Source: Paulinella micropora (lineage: Eukaryota > Cercozoa > Imbricatea > Euglyphida). From it: a stretch of DNA of 58,925 nucleotides. A model generated the notes under the pieces. That model did no database searches. It was not told where the DNA came from and saw only the letters and a list, made by a program, of their open reading frames with translations. Made by a program: the position numbers and the translations under genes. This document shows, one piece after another, positions 22,665 through 34,727 of this stretch (within the stretch, counting starts at the first letter, position 1; the number at the start of each line of letters is the position of its first letter). Location: NCBI GenBank assembly GCA_009731375.1, contig BJOX01000359.1, forward strand, positions 372,207-431,131, given 5' to 3'.

Positions 22665-22924
22665 ACACAACATACTACTTTCCTTCCATCTAGCATATGA
22701 ATCATAAGCTCCAGCTACTGCCTCACTAAACGGGATCCTGCTTCCACACGACCAGTATCCAGACTCTGTTTCATCTTCGTAAAACTCACACTTCGTTTCA
22801 TCGCTCACACAACCCTCGAAGACGCATCGCCAAAGCTTGATAGACTGGTTAAAGATCTCCCTGGAAGACAGAACTGACATGGACAGTTGTTCCATTTGTG
22901 CCGCAAGCATTTCTTCCTGGAGTC
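22665..22924 (-). CDS. candidate terminal exon of an unidentified gene
   Basis: Minus-strand frame of about 85 codons preceded by a plausible acceptor (TTGATGTAG just before 22924) and ending at TAG at 22665-22667. It contains four spaced cysteines in LWRCVFEGCVSDETKCEFYE and SGYWSCGSRIPFSEAVAGAY. The composition is that of a globular host protein. A matching upstream exon may be 23359-23190, but I could not join the frames with confidence. Confidence 0.35.
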
Positions 22925-23102
22925 TACATCAAGTACATGTTAGTAACACTGTGCTTTCCGCACATACTCTGCAGTGAGAGGGACGGCGGGACGGTTCTCG
23001 ATGCTTACGCTCATTCACAGGGCTGTAGGCGGCAGGCTAGGGAAATGCCAGCAATCGATGGGTGGCTGGATTCAATTGCTCAAGTGGTGACAATATTTAA
23101 TG

Positions 23103-23149
23103 CGACATAGACATATTATATATACATATATATATACATATATATTTAA

Positions 23150-23180
<31 letters not shown>
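23103..23180. repeat. TA-rich and (AAT)n microsatellite
   Basis: Alternating TATACATA followed by about ten AAT units. Confidence 0.85.
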
Positions 23181-23189
23181 CTAAGTGAA

Positions 23190-23359
23190 AGAGTGACAGT
23201 ATTAAACAGACACATATTGATTGCCATTGGTGCTAACGGTGATTCCTCTTGCCTGACTGACTGAAGTCTTCTTGCAGGCTTGGGTATCACAGACATCTCC
23301 GCTATTGGAAGGCTATCCAAACGAGACAGACGCTTCTTCCTATCAGAACTTCTTGGCAT
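23190..23359 (-). CDS. candidate first exon of an unidentified gene
   Basis: Starts MPRSSDRKKRLSRLDSLPIA and runs EMSVIPKPARRLQSVRQEES before reaching a GTGTCTG donor-like site near 23210. The N-terminus is basic and Ser-rich. It may belong with the exon at 22924-22665. The intron between would hold the TA/ATA microsatellite. Confidence 0.3.
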
Positions 23360-23399
23360 ATGTATGACGCATTCTTGTTCACTCTATATACATATGAGA

Positions 23400-24530
23400 A
23401 CACATCAGTGCTTAGAGCATTTCAGGACATTTACACTTCACCTGTGGTGTAGGTGAAACGTTGAAGCTCACACGTCTCGCCTCCCTTGCTAGTTGTCTGT
23501 TAGCACTTACCAGCACTGGGTTGTCTTGTATCCCTTCCACTTGCCCAAACATCATGCTCTAGCTTTATGAATCCCAATAGTCTAAGCAAAGGAAACGTTA
23601 TAACCAATAACTAGATTCTGTGTGTCGTTATGACAATATGCCGCTTCCGCTCGGATTGGATGAAAATTTTATCATGTGCACGTGGAAAACAATGCCTGAT
23701 CATAATTGAAGTCAATATAAACTGCAAAGTGGTTCGAAAGGCACCAGTATACTGTGACGTGGGAATGGCAGGTAGCATAGACATAATGGCAGAGTTAGAG
23801 GCAGGCATCGGTACGCTTCATATCACTTCTTGTAATTTTTAAAGTTTTTTCTTCTAGACTTTCCCTTTTTTCTTGTTTATAGCGTAATCGTTAGCAAAAC
23901 CGTGCAGAAATTCAGCCTTGGCTGACATACATACCACAAGTAATATTTCTTACGCAAACGTCCTCATACATTGCAGCAAGAGCTTTCATGCCACCCAAAT
24001 TAAAAGCATTCAAGCTATCATTGCTGTCTCCAGATTGACTGCTGTGCAAAGATAGCTGTAATATTTGAATTTTTAGGCCACCCTATCTAACCACACCTTT
24101 TTTGCTACGTATCTGTTCCGTTCCTCATTGTGCATGAGTGGTTGGTTATTATTCTTGCAACTTTTTTCAGTCAGATATTGACAATTGACACAAAAATAAC
24201 TAAAAATCCAACCGCAAAATAACTAAAAATCCAACCACTTGCTGTATTCTGCGGTGGTTGTCAGCTGAGAAAAAAAAAATAAAAAAAAAATTAAAAAAAT
24301 CTCTCTTTCACACACGCACAACACTGACGTGTCTTGGTCTGGTATAGCTTCTAGCCAACAATACTTCTCCTACCAGAGTAGTTCATGAATCAAGCGACCT
24401 TCGTAAACTAGCACACATAGCGGGTGCCTTCTTTGTTCACGATTACAATCTGTCTCTCTTTACGGAATAGTTCTGCATTGTCGATAGTAGGAAGCTGTTT
24501 GGCTATGGTTCTATTTATCTCTCTCTTCTT
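23400..24530. other. no gene firmly recognised
   Basis: One plus-strand frame at 23630-23842 (MTICRFRSDWMKILSCARGK) is open but has no supporting motif or splice context. A 22-base direct duplication, AACTAAAAATCCAACC, is visible near 24197-24236. Otherwise A/T-rich. Confidence 0.35.
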
Positions 24531-24756
24531 TTCTTTTCTTTCTTTCTTTCTTTTTTTTTTTTTCTTACTATAAATGATTTTATGTGTGTGTGTGTGTGCG
24601 TGTATTTAATAGTACGCCAACGCATACCAGGAATGCTTCCACTGTGTGCAAAGAAGACTAGTATGTTTCGAAATATATAATCTCTGCTTTGTCTTGCCTC
24701 TTGTACTAACTATTAATATGACTTTGTTGCAGATGCGTTCTTCTTTATATATATAT

Positions 24757-24990
<234 letters not shown>

Positions 24991-25418
24991 CATATATAAG
25001 TGGAAAATTCAAACATAGGCAGGGGTGACTCGAACGACGAATCAGCTTGAATTTATTCAGTTTAAGAACATATAATATATTCAGATGATAAATCGTGTCT
25101 TTTTTTGTCTCCCTTAAATTGGATATTACCGGTACCGGTAGTATATAACTTTTCTTTCTTAAAACCCTGATGAATCCTGGGATGTAGGATAGAAAATGTT
25201 ACAGAAAAAATGAGGCTGATGAGGCGTTTCGTGAAATTTCTGGTAATGTGGCTTGTCATCTCCAGCTCCGTTGCTGCATATCAAAGACTCCCTTACTCCA
25301 GCCCGTCGTTGGAAAGCTCTTGCCTTGTCAGGCTGAGCTTTCAAAGGATGGCATGAGCATTTACATATCGCCGAGATTCATGGGGAGCGATAAGATCAAC
25401 GTTGGCTAGTTTAACACT

Positions 25419-26404
25419 TCAATGTCCGCAGTGAATATCATATGAGTCGTGCCAGTTGATGAAGGTTACAGAGTTTATAGCCAGTGGTATTGCAGGAAAT
25501 AGACAGGCATAATGTTGCAACCACCGTCTTGTTGTTTTCTTGTTGTTCTCCTTCGATTTCTTTGTTGTTGATGCTGCTTCTTCTCCAGTTGCCTGCAAAA
25601 ACCATGCAAGTACCACCAATGCCTGAAAGCGGTCAGCACTTTTATGCATAAAAGTGCTGAGTGAAGTTGGGCTCGGACGTGAAAACAGTCAACACTTTTG
25701 TGCACAAATGGAATGAGTGAAAAAGGCAGCCGAGCCAATCCCAACATGCAACTTTTATGCATAAAAGTGTCTGCTACAAATGGTCCAGACCCCTGGCTCA
25801 GTGGCAGCAACGGTGGCAGCCTTGGCATTCAGCGCCTTCAGCAACTCTTTCAGCTTCCTGTTGAGCTTACCTGCAGTTGCCACATGGAATCCATAACCGA
25901 AAAAATCACCGCAAAAAACGTAGGAAAGGGGGGCAGCGGACGAATTCAAACTCAAGCACACAGACAAACTTCAAACATTGAAACAAACAAACAGAAAGCA
26001 CAGACAGACGGGAAAAACAAGAGGGAGAGAGCTACAGCACGAAAGGGAACAGCTGTTGGACCAGTAGGAGCATTGGCGGCAACGCCTTCTTCCAAGATGC
26101 GATGCAGCGACGGTTTCCAGGTCACATTTTCAGGGATTGTTTGAAAGTTACCCGAATGCAAACACCATCGCTCCTCCAAATGAAAGACGATGGTTTGCTT
26201 CTTCTCATCGTCCCAAGCAGAAACTTGCCACACTCGACCCGTAGGAGACTTGGTCGAACCAAACTTGCTGACTACTCCTGAAAAAGTAGGCCGAATGTTT
26301 TGTTGACACTCTGGCAAAAGAGCTTTTAAGGCAATCAGCTCGAGCTCTTGGTCGATCCACCAGTACCGATCGGAGCTTCCCGTAACAACTTTTCTTTGAG
26401 CCAT
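25419..26404 (-). CDS. element B partner protein, 198 aa, 3 exons, intact
   Basis: Exons 26404-26062, 25870-25791 and 25592-25419. Both introns are GT-AG (191 and 198 nt), phases 1 and 0, and the joined frame is open from ATG to TGA. The core reads SSDRYWWIDQELELIALKAL, then TGRVWQVSAWDDEKKQ and IPENVTWKPSLHRILEEG. It aligns with the element C partner (YKWWI..., R-x-W-x-V-x-W-x-D-E, PE-x-VTW, L-x-x-G). Exon 2 is a short Lys/Leu/Ala helix, and exon 3 is Lys-rich (ASTTKKSKENNKKTTRRW). No known domain. It is head-to-head with the element B transposase-like gene. Intron 1 has no palindrome and intron 2 has three, the same distribution as in element C. Confidence 0.75.
25633..25660. repeat. element-B palindrome, perfect 28-bp copy
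   Basis: The 28 bases read the same on both strands: TCAGCACTTTTATG and its reverse complement. It lies in intron 2 of the partner gene. This is the best copy of the family. Confidence 0.95.
25691..25768. repeat. two more element-B palindromes in the same intron
   Basis: 25691-25710 is a variant (ACACTTTTGTGCACAAATG) and 25751-25768 is ACTTTTATGCATAAAAGT. With the copy at 25633 they make three in the 198-nt intron at 25790-25593. Confidence 0.9.
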
Positions 26405-26727
26405 TGTCACAAAGTAGGTTTGGGCCGTCGAGAAAGACAGAGGGTGGTTGGGAAAAGGCCGAAAGGGACTTTCTGCACGCAAGAAAAAAAAATGTTTGTC
26501 CTGACCCAAAAACTGCCTTTTTTTTGTCATTTCATAATCGTGGGCCGCGGGATTCCAAATTTGAACTAAGGTTCGGATTGGCCCAAAGAGGCATTTCCGG
26601 ACTAACAACTTGAAAAATGAGTGGCCCAAAACAGTTTTGAGGCACTGGTGGCACTTGACAGACACATTGGAGACGCCCGGATGAGCATTTCTGCATAAAA
26701 ATTTCAAGGTCAACTCAGCCCAAACCT

Positions 26728-26772
<45 letters not shown>

Positions 26773-26869
26773 CCCANNNNNNNNNNNNNNNNNNNNNNNN
26801 NNNNNNNNNNNNNNNNNNNNNNNNNNNNNNNNNNNNNNNNNATGACCTCTGAAAATGCATGTTTTTCAG
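26405..26869. promoter_or_regulatory. divergent intergenic region of element B, with N gap
   Basis: Lies between the two head-to-head genes. It contains a degenerate palindrome near 26688-26704 (TTTCTGCATAAAAAT), a poly-T run at 26731-26765 and an unresolved gap at 26777-26841. The first exon of the plus-strand gene is probably in or next to the gap. Confidence 0.5.
26777..26841. other. assembly gap (65 N)
   Basis: A run of N next to a homopolymer of about 35 T. Confidence 0.99.
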
Positions 26870-29800
26870 ATCCTTAAGCGCGATTACCTTTCCACACTGA
26901 AATCTCATTTCAAGACCCTCGCACAACAGCTGGAGGGCCAGCCACATCGACCTCCACACGACGAGATCGTCCAAGGCGACCTAAAACTGCGCAAAAGTTC
27001 TACAAGTACAGTACCCAAACCTTTGTTGAGCAATCTTGAAATGAAAAAAATTGTTTGGACAGGCGACTTTCTGGGGTTTGGATTCGAGGCCTGGCTGAAA
27101 GCGTTTGCTCCAGATCGACTTCACCGCTACTGGAGAAAGATGGCGTCAGTCCAAGACGGTCATGGGGGTACTCGGAAGTTGGACGAAACACAGGCAAGGC
27201 ACCTGATCGCAGAAGGGAAACATTTGTTTGCTTCGTTCTTTGTCTTCACGGTGTCTCAGCAAGGACGACGTTTTACGCATTGGGAGGTTGATCTGTGCCT
27301 CGAACTAAAACATCGTGGTCTCAGCAGAGAATGGATGATTGTTCTCTCTTCTGCGGGCAGAATTCTTCCTTTGCGAAGCTTTGATCTGCACAGAACCAAA
27401 CGACTTGAAACTGTGATGGAAACAATCAGGTAACCAAGGCGTAAACTCACATAAAAAACCATTGAACTCTTGGTTAAACACATTTTTGTCACTCACTGAA
27501 ATTGTTGACAAGACAGTCTTGGCTTCAAGATCAGTTCGTGAAGGTTTGCCAAGATGTTACCAGACAGCAACAGCATTGTACACTGTTGACGAAATGTTTG
27601 CAGTGAAAGGGAAGACAATTTCAGACAAAACCCAACGAGTCTGAAAAAAGCTTGCAGGGCCAAACCGGACATGGGATTTTTATGCATAAAAACACTAAGT
27701 GCGGCAAGTCCATTTTGGAAAATTTACATTTTAAAACGTCTCCATTTCCTTGCAAAAACCTGTCAGGAGCCATCAGTGCCTAAAACCGGTCAGCACTTTT
27801 ATGCATAAAAATGCCACGTTTGGAATGGCTCGGGCGTAAAAAGTGGCCCCCAAATGGGAAACACGGAAAAACAGAAAAAAGGCAGCAGAGCCAGTCCGGA
27901 CATGACATTTTTATGCATAAAAGTGTTAGCTGCAAATGGTCCAGACCTGTCTGAAGTGAACAGTTGATGTTTCTTGAATTGTGTTGTGTGTGATTGCTTG
28001 CACAAGTGACATGAAACATGTTGAAACCACTCATGAGGTGCATGAAGGCGCTACTTAACAAACAGGCAGGACAGATTTCAGTGTTACTTTAGTAGAGCAT
28101 GCCAATGTCTTGAAACGTGAAAAGAAGGAATTCAAAGCATGCATTGTTTTTTCAATGTGTCCATTTTTAAAACTTCCCTCAGTACAAAAACACAAACATC
28201 TGAGTAAACCAGCATCACTGCACCTGTAAACATGCTGCTGTTCTAGGCAACACGAAGCTCGTACTGACGTGATCTGGTCTACTTGGTTCGACAACTTTGC
28301 AACGAGTCTGAAGTTTCGCAATGTTGGTGTTCCCAATCTGGGGGTGGCCCGTACAACAACGGGCTTTGGACGGTTGTGGGAGTAATTCAATCGCAGCGGT
28401 TGCAACCTCCCAGCTTACTGTGGAATGACTGCAAGAGAAACGCAGTTCCAGATGATCTTTTTCAGCAGGCTTTGACACAACTTACACGAAGTAAGATGCT
28501 GGAGTTGCAAACAAAGACTTTTTGCAATTTTTTGAACACTCTGCTTCCAAGGAATCAAACAGAATTCCGCTCAGGTTGCCTTCCAGTCTTTCAACCGACA
28601 ACGATCCTGCGAACAAGGGAACTGTTTTTTTCGGTGTGCGGTTGGAAGACCGAAACATCGCATCCAATCATGCCTTGATTCGTTTTTTGCAAAAACTTGC
28701 ACTGGATCAAAGGCAGGACGAACAGCCCCGTTACAAGCTCTACACTGTCGATTCCAACATTTACAAAAGAATTCTCAAGGTGTGTTTGTTCAAGTTGTGA
28801 CGAAGTTGTGCAAGAACAGCTTTTGTGCATGTGCGGTTTTTGCAGGCAATGTTCGACTTGAGCGGAGGCTTTGCTCACCTGAAGTCCTGGATGTGTGTGT
28901 TTCTCGGGCACTGGCATGTGCACAAGTTCTTGTGCATTTTGATTTGGCGACACTGAGTTCAATCGCCAAGTGTTCGGTCCGTTTTGGCATGAACTGTTTC
29001 CTGACAAAAAATTCCGCACCAAGCCCTGGCTGAAGACAATCACTGCAGCGTCATGGCTTACCTGCGACTAGCTTACCCTCGCGTGAGAAAAGACATCAAG
29101 GACAGCTCTGACAACGTTGCTCTTCCTGAAGAAGCCAGAACAGCACTCAGAGGTCTTTTGACCTTGTTGGAGTGGTTCATGCCCGTGGTAAGTCATTTGC
29201 TCAGCTGTACCGTTGCTGGCTGCAGTTTTGTTGTTGTTGTTGTTGTGCAGGCCCAGGACCTGGGTTGCGTCATTCGTGAAAACATGCCAAAACAAATTTG
29301 GGCGTACTTGCACAGAGCTTGGCATGTGTTGTTGCACTTCAAAGCCAACGAGTACACACATGTCCTGACGTTGCACCTGCTGCTGTTGAACTACTGGCGA
29401 AGTTTAAACCACCCTGCTTGGCGAGCGTTTCAGCATGACCCCAGGATGTTCTCTGAAGAAATTTGTGAAGCGAATCTCAGCGGCGTCGCGAGACATTCTT
29501 TGAGCGATCCGGTGCGGTTTGATCTTCAACACGTACAGAAAACGCTGTTGTTGCTGACCCACAGTCGTGACAACCTGGGCGAAAGCTCCCGTGACATTCA
29601 CGGGCAGAAGATTGAGCCTCGGGGTCCAGAGGTCGAGGCAGCGTACAATTTTTTACTGGAGCTTGTCGCACGCATTAAATTGGGAACTGCGAGAATGTAC
29701 CCTGTTGGCGCAGCCGAAGACTGGGATTCCAAGGACGACATGAAGAACAGGCTTGTTCCATTCGAGATCAAGTCGCAAGTCAAGAATGATGTTCTTCCAC

Positions 29801-30312
29801 AGTTCGACAGAAACGTCCAGCGCTGCAAGCGCCTTTCGGTTTTGAACTGGCTTGTCACTGTTCCTGCAGCAATTGAGGAAGGAGTCGTGGATGATCCGCT
29901 CCAAGATTCCCAGGAGGCAGAGTCGCAAGGCAACAGGGAGCTACAGCCATCACAAGGCGAGCAGGAATTGTCGCAGGCAAGTTTGCAGAGAAGAGATTCA
30001 GCAGTGTCTGCGGCGGATGCAAAGGCAGGTGACGGCCCTGGAGAAGGGCCACTGGCAAGGAGTCCCAGAATGTTGCCGCGGCCAAGGCGCAGGCGTCAAG
30101 GGGAAGCAGAGCTGGACGCAGCTGAAGATGGAGATGAAACAGACGAAATGGCTCACAGCGATTCTCAGTGTACCTTAGACAGTGACGATGACAAGTCTTC
30201 AGATGACTGGGAGGTCTCTGCCGCCGACGCTGAGTCGGAAGCAGTTGTTAGCCAGCGATCCCTTCGTCCGCCCTTACGCAGCTCTGCAAGCGCAGTCAGG
30301 GCAAGAACCTAG
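26870..30312 (+). CDS. element B transposase-like protein, multi-exon, interrupted
   Basis: Visible exons are 26870-27005, 27063-27429, 28247-28779, 28846-29187 and 29251-30312. Introns are GT-AG (57, 817, 66 and 63 nt), and frames join at each. The 5' end is lost in the gap. Conserved blocks shared with element C: GDFLGFGFEAWLKAFAPDR, ELKHRGLSRE, STWFDNFATSLKFRNVGVPN, GGPYNNGLWTV, YTVDSNIYK, KSWMCVFLGHWHVHKFLC, VFGP(F/L)WHELFP, HPAWRAF and GQKIEPRG. The G-x-W-H and D-N pattern resembles large uncharacterised eukaryotic mobile-element proteins (DUF6589-like is one possibility, unverified). The C-terminus is acidic and Ser-rich with a PRPRRRRQGE basic patch. Breaks: 1-nt shifts at a G-run near 28340, a T-run near 28512, near 28950 and near 29050. 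The stop is TAG at 30310-30312. Confidence 0.65.
27676..27924. repeat. three element-B palindromes in intron 2 of the transposase-like gene
   Basis: Copies at about 27676-27693, 27790-27812 (GCACTTTTATGCATAAAA) and 27906-27924, all inside the 817-nt intron 27430-28246. No additional exon is needed in this intron because the flanking exons join in frame. Confidence 0.9.
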
Positions 30313-30510
30313 ATGGCACGCTTCGGTCGGGATTTTGACACTGACTCGACTCCGTCAACAGCTTCCCGTGCGGGTTGAAAGATTGGGCACGGTACGACCG
30401 GTCGGAATTTTTACGTTAAAAGTTTTTTGAGTGAGGAAGTTGCATTTACGTAGGATTAACAGTCCGGCTGAATTGAACCTTGTTTGGCTGTTTTAGTCCA
30501 TGTCAATGTA

Positions 30511-30796
30511 GCATTTTTATGCATAAATGGAACAAGTGTCATTTCTACTGACGTCAGTTTTAATTTCACCTAGTGTTAAGTCAACTTTTCTCACACAAGT
30601 TACTGTTTCAGTGTTTGGAAATGGTCAATGCAGCAGAATTTAAATCGCTACATCGGTTCAAGGAATGCAAAACACTTTTATGCATAAAAATCACAAATTG
30701 AGTTGACCTCTGCTAGTTTTTTTGGAGAAATTTTTTTTACCTTTTTTTTGGGCAACAGCTTTCCCTCACTTACAGCTTTTATGCATAAAAGTGTTT
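30511..30796. repeat. three element-B palindromes in the 3' flank
   Basis: Copies at about 30511-30528, 30670-30692 and 30773-30796 follow the transposase-like stop. They recur in each tandem unit at +2216, +4432 and +6648. Confidence 0.9.
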
Positions 30797-31028
30797 TCCG
30801 ACAGCAGGCATGGTTTTCTACAGATTCCATAAATGATCCATTTATGGCATTTTTTTAGTGGTACTACTGCGTGACCAAGTAAGATGCCTTCTGGCAAGAG
30901 TTTTCACTCCGTTTGAGGATGCCAATTAGATTATACTTGGACCTGCCAACGTACGGCTTCATTTAACCCCCGGAGGGGTAAAATATCATTTTTGTAAGTA
31001 ATAAAAACATGCCCATGTTCACACGACG

Positions 31029-31304
31029 GAAATATGACATATTTTTACTACTTGCAACTCGTGCTGGAAAAAAACCTGACAAAAAACAACGACTGGAAAG
31101 AAGAAATGAAGGGACGAAAAGATGACAGGATTGTTTGTGCAGGATCCCGTGAGTCAAGATGGAAGAAGGGTGGCTTTGAAACCGGTCAAGTTGTAAAAGC
31201 CAACCGGTGAGAAACCGCGCCAGTTGAACGCGAACCGTTCCAATGGGACAAACTCACCAATCCGAAGCATGAATTTCCATGAAACAAAAATATGTCATAT
31301 TTTT
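31029..31304. repeat. two element-C palindromes in the 3' flank
   Basis: GAAATATGACATATTTTTAC at about 31029-31046 and CAAAAATATGTCATATTTTT at 31284-31304, downstream of the element C stop. They recur in each tandem unit. Confidence 0.9.
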
Positions 31305-31499
31305 GAAGTTTAATGATCACAAAAACTCGTGGTGATTACCGGTTGGGAACAGTGACTGAAGCTAAAGAATGCCCGAAAACCCTAAATCCGAACCGAGGAC
31401 CGGAACAACCATCGTCAAAGCTGTCAATGTACACTTAAAAAAAACGTGCACTACATTGTGTTCTGCTGGGAGGACGAAGAAGCCCCCGACTGAATGTCC

Positions 31500-32511
31500 T
31501 CAGAAAACCGAAGCTGCCAATGTGGACGCCCGGGCGCCACGTGCAGCTCTGCGCTCAGGAGGCCTCAGAGACTGCTGCACTGACGCGGAGGCGACAGTAG
31601 ATGCTGATTCTGAAAATTGAGACACATCACTGTCAGAACTGTCTGAAGTGTCTCCAGCTTCGCTCTGCGCCAAGCCGTCAGTGTCCTCGCCGTCAGAAGC
31701 CGGTGCCTCACCTTGGCGGCGTCTTCGGCGAGGGCGAGGCAAAATGCGGTGCTGGGATGAACGTGCCTTGCCATCCGGCGGTCCATCCCCAGAGGACAAG
31801 GAAGACGATGCACTACTGAGACTTGTCAGACCTGACTCCGCACGGGCCAAATCAACGCTTTCGTCTGGATCGTCAACGAGTCCGTGTTCAATTGCGGCAC
31901 GAACAGTCACTAGCCAGTCCAAAACAGTGAGTCGACGACACCGATCCACGTTTTGGGCAAACTTCGGCAACACATCATTCATGACCTCGACCTTTAGATC
32001 GAAAGCAACAAGTCTTTGTTTCATGTCTTCTTTCAAATCCCAGTCAAGGGCTGCCCTGGCTGGGTACATTCTCGCACGGCCATCAACAATGTCCTCGATC
32101 AGATTGGACAAGAAGTTGTAAGCAATCTGGACTTCCTCACCGCGAGGTTCAATCTTTTGGCCTTGGGACTCAGAAGGAGGCGCAACATTGCCTCGACTGT
32201 GAGTTACCAGCAACAGGGTCTGCTCGACGTGCTGGACGGTACGACGAATCGTATGGGATCCGTGAGAGAGTGCCGCGCTACGGTGCTAAGGTTTGCTTTG
32301 CAACGCTCTTCAGAAAAGATCCAAGGGTCGTGACAAAAAGCCCTCCACGCCGGATGCTGGTGGCGCCTCCAGTAGTTAAGGGTCAGAAGGTGCAGGCACG
32401 AAACGTGCGAGTACTCGTTAGCTCTCAAGTGGAGAAGGACATGGAGGGCGCTGCAAGTAAGCAAAAATCTGATCAGGCATGTCCTCCCTGATCATGCGGC
32501 CTAGATCTTGG
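31500..32511 (-). pseudogene. element C transposase-like last exon, tandem copy 1
   Basis: Detached copy of the terminal exon of the element C gene. It begins within 2 bases of the exon's natural 5' edge. The first part is frame-shifted near 32450 and 32250 relative to element B. From 32213 a clean 237-codon frame runs to TGA, with HSRGNVAPPSESQGQKIEPR, WLVTVRAAIEHGLVDD, an acidic/Ser tail and a PRPRRRRRQGE basic patch. It has no promoter or upstream exons of its own. Confidence 0.75.
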
Positions 32512-33715
32512 TCAGGGCAAGAACCTAGATGGCACGCTTCGGTCGGGATTTTGACACTGACTCGACTCCGTCAACAGCTTCCCGTGCGGGTTGAAAGATT
32601 GGGCACGGTACGACCGGTCGGAATTTTTACGTTAAAAGTTTTTTGAGTGAGGAAGTTGCATTTACGTAAGATTAACAGTCCGGCTGAATTGAACCTTGTT
32701 TGGCTGTTTTAGTCCATGTCAATGTAGCATTTTTATGCATAAATGGAACAAGTGTCATTTCTACTGACGTCAGTTTTAATATCACCTAGTGTTAAGTCAA
32801 CTTTTCTCACACAAGCTACTGTTTCAGTGTCTGGAAATGGTCAATGCAGCAGAATTTAAATCGCTACATCGGTTCAAGGAATGCAAAACACTTTTATGCA
32901 TAAAAATCACAAATTGAGTTGACCTCTGCTAGTTTTTTTGGAGAATTTTTTTTTACCTTTTTTTTGGGCAACAGCTTTCCCTCACTTACAGCTTTTATGC
33001 ATAAAAGTGTTTTCCGACAGCAGGCATGGTTTTCTACAGATTCCATAAATGATCCATTTATGGCATTTTTTTAGTGGTACTACTGCGTGACCAAGTAAGA
33101 TGCCTTCTGGCAAGAGTTTTCACTCCGTTTGAGGATGCCAATTAGATTATACTTGGACCTGCCAACGTACGGCTTCATTTAACCCCCGGAGGGGTAAAAT
33201 ATCATTTTTGTAAGTAATAAAAACATGCCCATGTTCACACGACGGAAATATGACATATTTTTACTACTTGCAACTCGTGCTGGAAAAAAACCTGACAAAA
33301 AACAACGACTGGAAAGAAGAAATGAAGGGACGAAAAGATGACAGGATTGTTTGCGCAGGATCCCGTGAGTCAAGATGGAAGAAGGGTGGCTTTGAAACCG
33401 GTCAAGTTGTAAAAGCCAACCGGTGAGAAACCGCGCCAGTTGAACGCGAACCGTTCCAATGGGACAAACTCACCAATCCGAAGCATGAATTTCCATGAAA
33501 CAAAAATATGTCATATTTTTGAAGTTTAATGATCACAAAAACTCGTGGTGATTACCGGTTGGGAACAGTGACTGAAGCTAAAGAATGCCCGAAAACCCTA
33601 AATCCGAACCGAGGACCGGAACAACCATCGTCAAAGCTGTCAATGTACACTTAAAAAAAACGTGCACTACATTGTGTTCTGCTGGGAGGACGAAGAAGCC
33701 CCCGACTGAATGTCC

Positions 33716-34727
33716 TCAGAAAACCGAAGCTGCCAATGTGGACGCCCGGGCGCCACGTGCAGCTCTGCGCTCAGGAGGCCTCAGAGACTGCTGCACTGAC
33801 GCGGAGGCGACAGTAGATGCTGATTCTGAAAATTGAGACACATCACTGTCAGAACTGTCTGAAGTGTCTCCAGCTTCGCTCTGCGCCAAGCCGTCAGTGT
33901 CCTCGCCGTCAGAAGCCGGTGCCTCACCTTGGCGGCGTCTTCGGCGAGGGCGAGGCAAAATGCGGTGCTGGGATGAACGTGCCTTGCCATCCGGCGGTCC
34001 ATCCCCAGAGGACAAGGAAGACGATGCACTACTGAGACTTGTCAGACCTGACTCCGCACGGGCCAAATCAACGCTTTCGTCTGGATCGTCAACGAGTCCG
34101 TGTTCAATTGCGGCACGAACAGTCACTAGCCAGTCCAAAACAGTGAGTCGACGACACCGATCCACGTTTTGGGCAAACTTCGGCAACACATCATTCATGA
34201 CCTCGACCTTTAGATCGAAAGCAACAAGTCTTTGTTTCATGTCTTCTTTCAAATCCCAGTCAAGGGCTGCCCTGGCTGGGTACATTCTCGCACGGCCATC
34301 AACAATGTCCTCGATCAGATTGGACAAGAAGTTGTAAGCAATCTGGACTTCCTCACCGCGAGGTTCAATCTTTTGGCCTTGGGACTCAGAAGGAGGCGCA
34401 ACATTGCCTCGACTGTGAGTTACCAGCAACAGGGTCTGCTCGACGTGCTGGACGGTACGACGAATCGTATGGGATCCGTGAGAGAGTGCCGCGCTACGGT
34501 GCTAAGGTTTGCTTCGCAACGCTCTTCAGAAAAGATCCCAGGGTCGTGACAAAAAGCCCTCCACGCCGGATGCTGGTGGCGCCTCTAGTAGTTAAGGGTC
34601 AGAAGGTGCAGGCACGAAACGTGCGAGTACTCGTTAGCTCTCAAGTGGAGAAGGACATGGAGGGCGCTGCAAGTAAGCAAAAATCTGATCAGGCATGTCC
34701 TCCCTGATCATGCGGCCTAGATCTTGG
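33716..34727 (-). pseudogene. element C transposase-like last exon, tandem copy 2
   Basis: Same as the copy at 31500-32511. The 237-codon frame 34429-33716 is intact and reads identically at the protein level. Confidence 0.75.

Noticed and set aside
25951-26974. A 340-codon frame crossing the N gap on the minus strand
   Set aside because: The part upstream of 26404 runs through N and a poly-T (poly-Lys) tract and intron-like sequence. The supported start is the ATG at 26404, and the true gene is spliced at 26061.
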